A DNA stretch of 64,000 bases, from positions 62,001 to 126,000 of the forward strand of contig NZ_FNEV01000006.1 in assembly GCF_900100295.1 (NCBI RefSeq). Reading direction: 5' to 3'. Position numbers and translations under genes: made by a program. Shown here in pieces: positions 34,141 through 42,518 of the stretch. The notes under the pieces were generated by a model. That model did not search any database, was not told the DNA's origin, and worked only from the letters and a program-made list of their open reading frames with translations. Source of the stretch: Salimicrobium halophilum. GTDB lineage: Bacteria > Bacillota > Bacilli > Bacillales > Halobacillaceae. The stretch's first letter is position 1; each line of letters starts with the position of its first letter.

Positions 34141-35877
34141 TTATGCGCTTTTCTCCGCGCTATCCTTTTCATCATTCATGAGTACGGAGATGGACGTAAT
34201 CATGATCCAGATTGCAAAGATCATGACAATCGCTCCGAAGGTGAACAGCAACCAGTCCGAACTTTCTGCCCAAGGCGCCCAATCCGTAAACACCTGGGAC
34301 ACCATCGCCCAAAGCGTCATGAACATCAGGAAGATCATCGGCACCATGGCCGGCCAATAGTTTCTGCCGAGACGCTTCAGCCATACGGAGATGAGCAGAA
34401 GACTGATTCCCGCGAGAAGCTGGTTGGACGTTCCGAACAACGGCCATAGAAGGTAGCCTCCGGAACCGAATCCGTTCGGTCCTTCCGGAATAAGCGTCAA
34501 TGCCGCACTCGAGACAACGGCTACCGAAGTCGCTACGTGCATTTTCGTAAGAGAAGGTACATTATATTCTGTACCTAGCTCGGATATGATGTATCTCATA
34601 AGTCGTACAGAAGAATCGAGAGTCGTCGCGGCAAAGCTGACAACAATGACGGAAACGATGGTCGCAGCTGCCTGCGCAGGAATTCCAAGACCTGTAGCCA
34701 GTTGCGCTGCCCCCTGAACAAAGACGCCGAGGCCGGCACCGCTCGCTTCTGCAAATCCGCTATACGTGTTCGCGAACTCCCCGGATGTCGGGAAGAAGGT
34801 GACAACGGCAATGATGGAAATAAGCGCGAGCGCCCCTTCTCCGACAGAACCTAGGTACCCGACCATTCTGGCATCGGTTTCTTTATCCAGCTGCTTCGAA
34901 GAGGTCCCCGAAGAAACGAGACCGTGGAAGCCGGAGATAGCACCACAGGCGATCGTGATGAACAGAAGCGGGAACCAGGACGTATCAGCTGTACCGTTGC
35001 TTACAGGCGCTGTAACTTCAGGGTTCGTGAATAAAAGACCGAGATAAAGCAGTCCGAGACCTACGATCAACTGATGGGAGTTGATGAAATCGCGTGGCTG
35101 CAACAGTTTCCATACAGGCAGCGTAGACGCGATATACACGTAAGCCATAAGAATGACGATCCAGACGAAGAAAGCCATCGATGTGGCTGACATACCGAAC
35201 GCGGTCGTACTTCCTTCCCCGCCGAAGTAACTTACAAGGTCTATCTGCAGGGCAGGAACGTAACTGGCAACAATGGCTGTAAAGTACATGACCGCAAGTG
35301 CTGCAATAGAAGGAAGCAGCATACTTCCCTGTCTTTTATAGACGCTGTACCCAATCCAGACAGCCAGCGGAATTTGGATGAACACTGACAGAACCGCTGA
35401 AGGATTCGTAATGAACAGATTCGCGATAACCCAGGCGAATACGGCGTTGACCATCAGGACTAATAGAAGAATGATGAATAAGAACAATATTTTCGCACGC
35501 TGACCGATCAACGTGTTCGCAAGCGTCCCGACGGACTGTCCTTTATGTCGTACAGATAGGACAAGCGTTCCGAAATCGTGGACCCCGGCAGCGAATACGG
35601 TACCAAGAAGCACCCATAACACAGCTGGAAGCCACCCCCAATAAACGGCAATCGCCGGACCGAGAATCGGTGCTGCTCCTGCTACAGATGTAAAATGGTG
35701 CCCCCATAACACCCATTTATTCGTAGGTACGAAATCCACCCCGTCTTTATATTTATGTGCAGGGGTCTGATAGTCAGGGTCGAGCTTATAGATCTTCTCT
35801 GCAAGAAACTTGGAATAATAGCGATATCCGAGTGCCAGAACGATGATACCGAAAACCGCGAGCCATATACCACTCAT
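34141..35877 (-). CDS. cstA: Carbon starvation protein CstA family transporter
   Basis: The 578-residue membrane protein has about 16 helices and the CstA motifs LALGYRYYSKFLAEKIYKLD, NKWVLWGHHFTSVAGAAPILGPA (start NKWVLWGHHFTSVAG) and LLFITIACGAISGFHGLVSSGTS. Enterobacterial relatives take up peptides or pyruvate when carbon is short. It is shorter than E. coli CstA (about 700 residues), as is usual in Bacilli. A GGAGGCAG site precedes the ATG. Upstream lie a SigA promoter, a 16-bp palindrome over the -35 box and a cre-like site downstream of the -10 box, so catabolite repression is likely. It leads a cluster with the small CC protein and the ArsA-type ATPase. Confidence 0.93.
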   Translation of the reverse strand: MSGIWLAVFGIIVLALGYRYYSKFLAEKIYKLDPDYQTPAHKYKDGVDFVPTNKWVLWGHHFTSVAGAAPILGPAIAVYWGWLPAVLWVLLGTVFAAGVHDFGTLVLSVRHKGQSVGTLANTLIGQRAKILFLFIILLLVLMVNAVFAWVIANLFITNPSAVLSVFIQIPLAVWIGYSVYKRQGSMLLPSIAALAVMYFTAIVASYVPALQIDLVSYFGGEGSTTAFGMSATSMAFFVWIVILMAYVYIASTLPVWKLLQPRDFINSHQLIVGLGLLYLGLLFTNPEVTAPVSNGTADTSWFPLLFITIACGAISGFHGLVSSGTSSKQLDKETDARMVGYLGSVGEGALALISIIAVVTFFPTSGEFANTYSGFAEASGAGLGVFVQGAAQLATGLGIPAQAAATIVSVIVVSFAATTLDSSVRLMRYIISELGTEYNVPSLTKMHVATSVAVVSSAALTLIPEGPNGFGSGGYLLWPLFGTSNQLLAGISLLLISVWLKRLGRNYWPAMVPMIFLMFMTLWAMVSQVFTDWAPWAESSDWLLFTFGAIVMIFAIWIMITSISVLMNDEKDSAEKSA

Positions 35878-35908
35878 GCTACTGCCTCCTTTTTTACTTA
35901 TTTTGTAA

Positions 35909-35922
35909 TGTATACGCTTTCA
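35909..35922 (-). promoter_or_regulatory. cre-like site (CcpA) in the cstA leader
   Basis: Read on the minus strand, TGAAAGCGTATACA differs at one position from the Bacillus cre consensus TGWAARCGYTWNCW. It lies about 12 nt after the expected start of transcription, a roadblock position. Confidence 0.65.
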
Positions 35923-35933
35923 ATGCAAAAGTA

Positions 35934-35962
35934 ATTATACTACCTTTTGAACGGGCGTTCAA
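35934..35962 (-). promoter_or_regulatory. cstA promoter with overlapping 16-bp palindrome
   Basis: On the minus strand TTGAAC (35962-35957), 17 bp, TATAAT (35939-35934). The palindrome TTGAACGGGCGTTCAA (35947-35962) covers the -35 box and part of the spacer, the pattern of a repressor operator (TetR-like in shape). Confidence 0.75.
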
Positions 35963-36004
35963 CACATGATACTGATTTTTCTAAATATTACAACTAAAGG
36001 GTTC

Positions 36005-36033
36005 TTGTGGATTTGAATAACTTTCGATATACT
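36005..36033 (+). promoter_or_regulatory. Promoter of the MFS leader transcript
   Basis: TTGTGG (36005-36010), a 17-bp spacer and TATACT (36028-36033), 34 nt before the leader ORF start. Confidence 0.65.
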
Positions 36034-36066
36034 GGAAACAGAATTCTTCAGAAGGAGGGAAAGAAA

Positions 36067-36201
36067 TTGTCTACGTTCGGAAACATGAGCCAAGTCGCTC
36101 GTTTCAACGCATTCATGGCTACAATTTTTGGCATTTTCACCGTTCACGGGACACGTATGTCTTTTTTCGGAACAAATGCCTTATATGAATGCCGAACGTA
36201 A
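36067..36201 (+). CDS. 44-residue leader ORF ahead of MFS gene
   Basis: A TTG start at 36067 lies 7 nt after AGGAGGG, one of the best ribosome sites in the window. The predicted peptide begins MSTFGNMSQVARFNAFMATI, has a mildly hydrophobic middle and ends NALYECRT. It resembles no protein I know. A promoter precedes it and a strong terminator follows 19 nt after its stop, before the MFS gene. TACGTTCGG near its start (36072-36080) is a perfect 9-nt complement of CCGAACGTA at its end (36192-36200). CTTACC just after the stop (36207-36212) can pair with GGTAAG in the terminator stem. This layout fits ribosome-mediated attenuation, although a free small protein cannot be excluded. Confidence 0.65.
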   Translation: MSTFGNMSQVARFNAFMATIFGIFTVHGTRMSFFGTNALYECRT

Positions 36202-36220
36202 AATTTCTTACCCTACCCCT

Positions 36221-36258
36221 GCTCCACAGGTAAGTTTTTTACCTGTGGGGCTTTTTTT
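36221..36258 (+). terminator. Terminator/attenuator between leader ORF and MFS gene
   Basis: GCTCCACAGGTAA and TTACCTGTGGGGC form a 13-bp stem (one T-G pair) followed by seven T. The 5' arm overlaps GGTAAG, which can instead pair with upstream CTTACC, giving a possible antiterminator. Confidence 0.88.
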
Positions 36259-36285
36259 GTGGATAGGGCCTTCAGGAGGATCCTA

Positions 36286-37464
36286 ATGAAACGGAATATA
36301 AGATTCATCTATCTATACATTTTCTTAGCTCAACTATTTTTCGACCGGGCACTGTGGGTCATTTACTTGAACGAACAGGGCATGAGCATGACGGAGATCG
36401 GGGTCATCGAAGCCCTTATGCACCTGTCTGTCGTGCTTTTGGAAGTGCCGACGGGAATCATCGCCGACCTTTACGGAAGGAAAGTCAGTCTCTTCATCGG
36501 TAATGTGATGAGTATCGGATACGGTACGTTCATGCTCGTCGGAGATTCCTTCTCCCTCTTCGGGTTGGCTCTCGTCACTCTCGGTGTATCCGTCACCTTC
36601 CAATCCGGGGCCGAGGAAGCCCTCGCCTACGATACACTGAAAGAATACGGAGAAGAGAAGAAATATACGAGCATTATGGGAAACATGATTGCGCTTGCTC
36701 TCATTTCCCTAAGCATCGCCAAGCTTCTCGGCGGATGGCTCGCCGAAATCGACTTCACCTACGTCTATGCAGGAGTCATCATTTCGCATATCGCGGCACT
36801 CGTTCCGATATTCTTCCTTCATGAACCTCCGAGGGAAAAACCGGAGAAGATGTCCATACGCGAGCAGTGGCTATCTCAGCTGAAGACAGGGACACAAGTA
36901 TGGAAGAAGCATCCATCGATTCATGTGCCAATCGTCTTTTTCGTCAGTCTGGGAGCTGTCGCTGTCATCATAGTCTTCTATGGTCAGGAGTATTTTGTGA
37001 GACTCGGACTCAGCCCGCTATGGATCGGAGCCATCTTTACAGTAGAAGGACTGATCGGGGCGTGGATGGCTAAAATGGCTTATAAATTGGAAGAGAAATG
37101 GTCGTTCTTCTCTATCACCAAATACGGCTACCTTCTGTTCCTCTTATTCTTCATTCTGTTCATCTGGAGTCCCGTCTGGGGAATCGTGGGTTCCTTTCTG
37201 ATTTTGTGTCAGCTACTGACGCTGTACGAACCGATATTTTCGAACTTTATCCAGAACCGGTTGAACAGCTCGATCAGAGCGACGTTCTTTTCGATGATCA
37301 GTGTCGTCGAAAGTTTCGTGACAATGCTCACTTTCCCCCTGTTCGGATGGATCATCGATATTTGGTCCTTTGAGACCGGCTTTCTCGGAATGCTTGGGCT
37401 ATTGGCTGCCCTCTATGTCTGGCAGTCTTCCGCTTTAGAAAAGAATAGGCATCAGCTTACTTGA
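36286..37464 (+). CDS. MFS transporter, probable drug efflux type
   Basis: The 392-residue membrane protein has 12 predicted helices and the MFS motif A GIIADLYGRKVSLF (about residues 61-74) between helices 2 and 3. The ATG at 36286 follows AGGAGGA by 7 nt; there is only about 30 nt between the end of the upstream terminator and the start codon. Transcripts reaching this gene from the leader promoter must therefore pass the terminator. No other promoter fits well in the short gap. The substrate is unknown. The leader arrangement hints at induction by a translation-affecting compound, as for several antibiotic pumps. Confidence 0.88.
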   Translation: MKRNIRFIYLYIFLAQLFFDRALWVIYLNEQGMSMTEIGVIEALMHLSVVLLEVPTGIIADLYGRKVSLFIGNVMSIGYGTFMLVGDSFSLFGLALVTLGVSVTFQSGAEEALAYDTLKEYGEEKKYTSIMGNMIALALISLSIAKLLGGWLAEIDFTYVYAGVIISHIAALVPIFFLHEPPREKPEKMSIREQWLSQLKTGTQVWKKHPSIHVPIVFFVSLGAVAVIIVFYGQEYFVRLGLSPLWIGAIFTVEGLIGAWMAKMAYKLEEKWSFFSITKYGYLLFLLFFILFIWSPVWGIVGSFLILCQLLTLYEPIFSNFIQNRLNSSIRATFFSMISVVESFVTMLTFPLFGWIIDIWSFETGFLGMLGLLAALYVWQSSALEKNRHQLT

Positions 37465-37467
37465 AGA

Positions 37468-37501
37468 GAGGGCTGTCCCGATAGGCAACGGGGCAGCCCT
37501 C
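37468..37501 (+). terminator. Hairpin between first and second MFS genes
   Basis: GAGGGCTG-CCCG pairs with CGGGGCAGCCCTC. The stem is strong but no T run follows, so it may stabilise the upstream mRNA rather than fully terminate. Confidence 0.55.
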
Positions 37502-37544
37502 ATGCTATAGTGAGGGAAGGAAATCTGTGGAAAGAAGGAAAAAC

Positions 37545-38732
37545 ATGACGAATAGAAAACTATACACAACACTACTTATACTGGGAATCATCCTCGTATC
37601 TTTTAATCTGAGACCGGCGATCACTTCGGTCGGCCCTGTCATCGGACTCGTCCGGGAAGATTTGAACCTGGCGAACTGGAGTGCAGGTCTTCTGACGACG
37701 TTACCTCTTGTCGCTTTCGCCTTCACTTCTCCCGTCACTCCGAGAATCAGCGCAAAGTTCTCCAGTGAACGGACGCTGTTGGCAGGGATGTTCTTTATAT
37801 TCATCGGCGTCGTAGCCAGACTGATCCCTAATACATTCATTCTCTTTGCAGGAACATTGCTTGCAGGAATCGGAATCGCCGTCTGCAACGTACTCTTGCC
37901 CGGCGTGGTGAAAGAGAAGTTCCCGAACAAAGTCGCATTCATGACCGGTGTGTATGTAACATCCATGGGAGTATTCGCATCCGTCGCTTCCGGCGTCAGT
38001 ATCCCTATCGCTTCCGGACTTGGATGGGGGTGGACCAATACCCTCGCCATATGGGCGATTCCAGCTCTTCTTGCTATGATTCTATGGATCTATCTTATCT
38101 GGAAAGAGAGGAACACCGCTAAAGAGGAGGAATACATAGCTTTAGAGGATTCGAATGTTTGGAAATCCCCGCTTGCCTGGAAAATCGCAGCCTTTATGGG
38201 ACTGCAGTCTTTTCTGTTTTACGTAACCGTCGCATGGCTTCCGGAGATGCTTCACGCCAGCGGAGTCACGATTGCCACAGCCGGATGGATGACATCTGCT
38301 GCCCTTTTCATAGGGCTGCCTGCGAGTTTTCTCGTTCCGGTCATCGCCGAGAAATTCGAAGACCAGCGATACGTCGTTCTTCTTCTCGGCTGCATAGCCT
38401 TAATTGGATATTCGAGCCTCTGGATCGGCAACTCTTTACCTTTATTGATTCTAAGCATCATATGCATCGGTATCACCTTAAGTGGAAGCTTCGCCTTAGC
38501 TCTCGCTTTCCTCGGGATGAGGACGAAATCGGCTCGCCAGGCTTCCGCTCTGTCCGGAATGGCTCAGGCATTCGGCTATGCGCTTGCCGCTATCGGTCCG
38601 ATGCTGATCGGTCTTCTTTTTGATATAAGCGGCAGTTGGACGATTCCGATCATCACCTTGCTCATCGTTTCTCTCGGGGTCATCGGATTCGGTATGGAAG
38701 CCGGGAAGAACAGATACGTGGAGGAATCATGA
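37545..38732 (+). CDS. MFS transporter, CynX/NimT (cyanate/nitroimidazole) family
   Basis: The 395-residue protein has 12 helices and starts ILVSFNLRPAITSVGPVIG, the hallmark of the CynX/NimT/YycB group in which Arg and Pro of the first helix are conserved. The later GTLLAGIGIAVCNVLLPGVVK segment fits the same group. The ATG at 37545 follows GAAGGAAAA. The stop overlaps the next start as ATGA, so the two MFS genes are translationally coupled. E. coli CynX and NimT relatives move small anions or nitroimidazoles; the substrate here is not known. Confidence 0.87.
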   Translation: MTNRKLYTTLLILGIILVSFNLRPAITSVGPVIGLVREDLNLANWSAGLLTTLPLVAFAFTSPVTPRISAKFSSERTLLAGMFFIFIGVVARLIPNTFILFAGTLLAGIGIAVCNVLLPGVVKEKFPNKVAFMTGVYVTSMGVFASVASGVSIPIASGLGWGWTNTLAIWAIPALLAMILWIYLIWKERNTAKEEEYIALEDSNVWKSPLAWKIAAFMGLQSFLFYVTVAWLPEMLHASGVTIATAGWMTSAALFIGLPASFLVPVIAEKFEDQRYVVLLLGCIALIGYSSLWIGNSLPLLILSIICIGITLSGSFALALAFLGMRTKSARQASALSGMAQAFGYALAAIGPMLIGLLFDISGSWTIPIITLLIVSLGVIGFGMEAGKNRYVEES

Positions 38733-39949
38733 AGGGAGAGAGACCTGTGACAGACACAAAACCCTACACACCGAAGGACACGAAATTCTGGCAAGTCACC
38801 TTGAGTCTCGCACTCGCTTCTTTCTTCATTTTCGCAAGTATGTACGCGGTCCAACCTCTGTTCCCGGTGTTCGTCGAAGAATATGATATAGGAATATCAG
38901 CAGCAAGTCTTTCGCTTTCTTTCACGATCATCGGGTTGATTGCAGGACTGATCATTCTCGGGTTCTTCTCTGATCGCCATGGACGGACGGTTTTCATGAA
39001 AGCAGCGGTGGCCGGTGCCACTATTCCTTTTTTGATCATCCCGTGGACCGATTCGTTCGTTCTGCTTCTCCTGTTCCGGTTCATTCAGGGAATGGCTCTG
39101 GCCGGTCTTCCGGCTGCCGCCCTGGCGTATCTCAATGAAGAAATGGACAGACAAAGTGTACACGTCGCCACGGCCCTATACATATCCAGTAATGCTTTGG
39201 GTGGGATGGCCGGACGCGTGCTCGCCGGCGCTGTTACGGATTTCTTTTCCTGGCAAACCTACTTCTACATCCTCGGTGCTATCGGTACTACGATGTTTTT
39301 ACTAATGCTTTGGTTGCTTCCGAATTCCCGTTTTTTCGAGCCGAGCGACCTCTCATTCGGTCATGACCTGCGCGCCTTTTCCTATCATTTGAAAAACCCG
39401 ACATTGCTTCTCATTTTCGGATTAGGCATCGTTTTCCAGACGAGCTTCACCGGGGTGTGGACGTTTCTTCCGTTCCATCTTCAGGAAGAGCCCTTCTCCC
39501 TATCTCTCGGAAGTATCTCTCTGTTCTACTTCGCTTACGGACTGGGAGTGGTCGGCTCTCCCCTTGCCGGATGGTTCGCAGGTCACTTTGAGCTTCCAAG
39601 AGTCCGCATTGCAGGTATTCTCCTTCTCTGCACCGGAATATTCATGATGCTGTCGACTTCCCTGTGGATCGTTTCTCTCGGGCTCGGGCTCATCTGTCTG
39701 GGCTTTTTCACAGCGCACTCGCTTACCGCTTCCTCGGTCGGGGAACTGGTCTCCCATCATAAGGGAAGTGCTTCAAGCCTGTATCTCGTGTCTTATTACA
39801 TCGGAGTCGTAACAGGCAGTTCGATGCTCGAACCGCTGTATGAGAGATGGGGATGGCAAGGACTCATGTCGTTCTTGGCGGTGCTTCCTCTCCTTTATAT
39901 AGCAATCGTCAGCACCGTCACTTCTTCTCAAAAAAAAGCCCCCGAGTAG
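38729..39949 (+). CDS. MFS transporter (arabinose-efflux-like)
   Basis: The 406-residue protein has 12 helices and motif A in LGFFSDRHGRTVFMK (about residues 80-94), followed by RFIQGMALAGLPAAALAYL. These match YgaY/YnfM-like multidrug-type MFS proteins. The ATG at 38729 overlaps the previous stop and has GGAGGAA upstream. A GTG six codons later also has a possible ribosome site. The stop codon lies inside the stem of a bidirectional terminator. Coupling to a second transporter of a different MFS branch suggests that the two act in one response. Confidence 0.86.
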   Translation: MKGERPVTDTKPYTPKDTKFWQVTLSLALASFFIFASMYAVQPLFPVFVEEYDIGISAASLSLSFTIIGLIAGLIILGFFSDRHGRTVFMKAAVAGATIPFLIIPWTDSFVLLLLFRFIQGMALAGLPAAALAYLNEEMDRQSVHVATALYISSNALGGMAGRVLAGAVTDFFSWQTYFYILGAIGTTMFLLMLWLLPNSRFFEPSDLSFGHDLRAFSYHLKNPTLLLIFGLGIVFQTSFTGVWTFLPFHLQEEPFSLSLGSISLFYFAYGLGVVGSPLAGWFAGHFELPRVRIAGILLLCTGIFMMLSTSLWIVSLGLGLICLGFFTAHSLTASSVGELVSHHKGSASSLYLVSYYIGVVTGSSMLEPLYERWGWQGLMSFLAVLPLLYIAIVSTVTSSQKKAPE

Positions 39950-39968
39950 ACTTCCATACTCGGGGGCT
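39938..39968. terminator. Bidirectional terminator
   Basis: GCCCCCGAGTA and TACTCGGGGGC are perfect complements. An A run on the left supplies the T tail for the minus-strand glutathione peroxidase gene. Confidence 0.9.
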
Positions 39969-39973
39969 CGTCA

Positions 39974-40522
39974 TTAAGCCAGTGCTTTTTGAATATCTTC
40001 ATCCATGTCCCACGGCTCTGTCGTAGATTCGAAACGTTCCAGGACGTTGCCTTCCCGGTCTACGAGAAACTTCGTGAAGTTCCATTTGATGGAATCCCCT
40101 TCCATGTAATGAGGATACCTATCATTGATGATGGAGGTAAGAAGCTTGGACGTCGGGTGCTCCATATTGAATCCCTGGAACGGCTTCTGGGAGGCCAAGT
40201 ATGTAAACAATGGATCCGCCTCCTGGTCGCGGACATCGATCTTCTTGAAAATCGGAAAGTTCACTCCGAAATTCATCGCACAGAACTTCGTAATCTCCCC
40301 GTCTTCCCTCGGCTCCTGTTCAGCGAACTGATTGGATGGAAAGCCTAATATCTGCAATCCTTCTTCCTGATAGCGTTCCTGGATTTTCTGAAGGTCCTCC
40401 AGTTGCGGAGTGAATCCACATTTCGTCGCTGTATTGACAATCAGAAGAACTTTCCCTTTATATTTCTCCAGATTAGCGGTGAATCCGCTGGATGTTTTCA
40501 CTTTGTATTCATGTACACTCAT
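39974..40522 (-). CDS. bsaA: Glutathione peroxidase family protein
   Basis: The 182-residue thioredoxin-fold peroxidase has the catalytic Cys in NTATKCGFTPQ (residue 35), Gln and Trp of the catalytic set in GFPSNQFAEQEP and KWNFTKFLVD, and a resolving Cys in ITKFCAMNFGV. It is a Cys rather than selenocysteine enzyme and, as in most Bacilli, probably uses thioredoxin or bacillithiol rather than glutathione. It removes peroxides in the cytosol. It is a single gene with an AAGGGG site. Another peroxide-using enzyme, CYP152, is in the window, but there is no link in gene order. Confidence 0.94.
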   Translation of the reverse strand: MSVHEYKVKTSSGFTANLEKYKGKVLLIVNTATKCGFTPQLEDLQKIQERYQEEGLQILGFPSNQFAEQEPREDGEITKFCAMNFGVNFPIFKKIDVRDQEADPLFTYLASQKPFQGFNMEHPTSKLLTSIINDRYPHYMEGDSIKWNFTKFLVDREGNVLERFESTTEPWDMDEDIQKALA

Positions 40523-40628
40523 GTATAATCCCCTTCCTCAAGCTACTTTTTATCACGTTGAATGCATACAATTTCTTGTATACCTTTTTCAGTACATAAG
40601 TAAACCTTTTTACCTAAATAAAAAGACT

Positions 40629-40660
40629 TAAAAACCCGCCGGATCTATTCGACGGGCTTT
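40629..40660 (-). terminator. Terminator of the DASS transporter gene
   Basis: CCCGCCG and CGACGGG (one mismatch) form the stem; TTTTTAAG follows on the minus strand. Confidence 0.75.
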
Positions 40661-40683
40661 GTTCCAATGAAGGTATGAGCAAT

Positions 40684-42339
40684 TTATTCTGTCTGCTGGA
40701 ACATCTCAGGAACTTCGGTCAAATCGATACCCCAGGCGACAGGGAGCCAGAAGTAGACGGCTATCGTTACAATCAGAATACCGACAAGGTTCAAGGCAGC
40801 CCCCGCTTTCGCCATATCCGGAATCCTCAAATATCCTGAACCGAAGACTACAGCGTTCGGAGGCGTCGCCACCGGTAGCATGAACGCCGATGAAGAAGCG
40901 ACGCCGGCTGCGATCATGATAGCGTAGGGATGCACTCCGAGCGCAACGGCCAGCGATGCCATAATCGGATACATCATATTCGCCGTCGCTGTGTTGGAAG
41001 TGATCTCCGTCAAGAAGATGACCATCGCCGCCACAACGAGAAGAACGACAAAGAGATTCACTCCTTCGAGGAATGTCAGCTGATTCCCGAGCCATTCCGA
41101 AAGACCGGATGCACTGAATCCTCCGGCAATCGCAAGTCCTCCACCGAACAACAGCAGAATGCCCCAAGGCAGTTTCACTGCAGTATCCCAGTCGAGAATA
41201 CGTCCTCCCCGTATATTCTTCGATGGAACGATGAATAGAATCGCCGAAGCCGTCAGAGCGATGACTGCATCGTTTATATTTTCATTTACATATTCCTGGA
41301 GTAAGAACGAACGAGTAATCCACGACAGCGCTGCAAGAACGAAGACGACGAGGATGACTTTTTCCTCGAAGCCGGCACGACCGATGTCATCTTTCTCTTT
41401 CTTGATGACCTCCCTGCCTCCGGGCAAGGTCTTCAATTTCAGAGGATACGCCACCTTGATCAGATAGAACCAGGCAAGGAAAAGAAAGCTCCATGCGACC
41501 GGTACGCCGAACAGCATCCATCGCGCAAAAGAAATCTGTACCCCGTACAAGTCTCCCGCAATCGCTGCAAACGCCGTATTAGGAGGTGTCCCGATCAACG
41601 TCCCGATCCCCCCGATGGAAGCGGAATAAGCGATTCCGAGCATCAAAGCTTTCCCGAAGCCGAAGTTCTCTTTGGAAGTATCGACCGATTCATCATCTTT
41701 CAATTGCTCGGACACCTGATAAATGATGGCAAGTCCGATCGGCACCATCATCATCGCCGTAGCTGTATTGGAAATCCACATGGACAGGAAGCCTGTCGCC
41801 ACCATAAACCCGAGAATGATACGCTCTGTATTCGTACCGATCAAAAGAATAATGGTGAGAGCGATCCGCTTATGAAGATTCCACTTCTCCATCGCCAATG
41901 CGATCATGAAACCACCCATGAAGAGGAAGATGGTGTCATCTCCATAGGAGGAAGCGGTGGCATCCATCTCCCATCCGCCCGTAAGCGGAAATAGAATGAT
42001 AGGTAACAACGACGTCAGAGGAATCGGAACAGCTTCCGTCATCCACCACGTCGCAATCCAAAGCGTACTTGCAAGCACCGCCTGCGCTTCCCCGGACATA
42101 CCTTCCGGCTGAAAGAAAAGAAGTGTCAGCACAAACAATATAGGTCCGGTGAACAGACCGATTCGCTGTGCCTTATTGTAACTTGGACCTTCTCCCCCGC
42201 TTTCCGGTTTCGGACTTCGTTCAGAATCCGTCCCTTTCCCGGAGGAGGTGCCGCTGTGATTCGGTTTCACGAAGAAACTGAGTAACTCTTTCGCCTGATT
42301 ATGCTTCTCCCATAACCAGTTCAATGCTGTCGTACCCAT
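40684..42339 (-). CDS. sdcS: DASS family sodium:dicarboxylate symporter (SLC13)
   Basis: The 551-residue transporter has the signature SNTATAMMM and the second SNTATANMM, the two Ser-Asn-Thr motifs that bind Na+ and the carboxylate in DASS proteins. The GTPPN and ATPPNAV motifs follow each. The first 55 residues form a hydrophilic tail rich in Ser, Gly and Lys. The ATG at 42339 follows AGGAGG by 6 nt; the in-frame extension of 65 codons has no such site. It would import succinate, fumarate or malate with Na+. A cre-like sequence is located about 30 nt upstream of the start codon. Confidence 0.92.
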   Translation of the reverse strand: MGTTALNWLWEKHNQAKELLSFFVKPNHSGTSSGKGTDSERSPKPESGGEGPSYNKAQRIGLFTGPILFVLTLLFFQPEGMSGEAQAVLASTLWIATWWMTEAVPIPLTSLLPIILFPLTGGWEMDATASSYGDDTIFLFMGGFMIALAMEKWNLHKRIALTIILLIGTNTERIILGFMVATGFLSMWISNTATAMMMVPIGLAIIYQVSEQLKDDESVDTSKENFGFGKALMLGIAYSASIGGIGTLIGTPPNTAFAAIAGDLYGVQISFARWMLFGVPVAWSFLFLAWFYLIKVAYPLKLKTLPGGREVIKKEKDDIGRAGFEEKVILVVFVLAALSWITRSFLLQEYVNENINDAVIALTASAILFIVPSKNIRGGRILDWDTAVKLPWGILLLFGGGLAIAGGFSASGLSEWLGNQLTFLEGVNLFVVLLVVAAMVIFLTEITSNTATANMMYPIMASLAVALGVHPYAIMIAAGVASSSAFMLPVATPPNAVVFGSGYLRIPDMAKAGAALNLVGILIVTIAVYFWLPVAWGIDLTEVPEMFQQTE

Positions 42340-42365
42340 ATGGATCCTCCTGTCCTCAAGTATTA

Positions 42366-42379
42366 TGTATGCGTTCACA
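42366..42379 (-). promoter_or_regulatory. Possible cre site upstream of the DASS gene
   Basis: TGTATGCGTTCACA on the plus strand differs at one or two positions from the cre consensus. An extended -10 like sequence (TGGTACAAT on the minus strand, about 42397-42389) lies just upstream, which puts the site near the start of transcription. Confidence 0.45.
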
Positions 42380-42518
42380 TTTTGCAATTGTACCAGAATT
42401 TCGACAATTTTTGTATAATTATTGCTTAAACGGAAATCTTTACCGGTACCTGAATAAGGACTTTCCCGGGAGAACAGGGTATAATAAAGACATAATCCCC
42501 TATAGTGAGGTGGCAACG

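Noticed and set aside
42324-42518. N-terminal extension of the polysaccharide deacetylase
   Set aside because: The extension lies before the signal peptide, overlaps the divergent gene's start and has no ribosome site.
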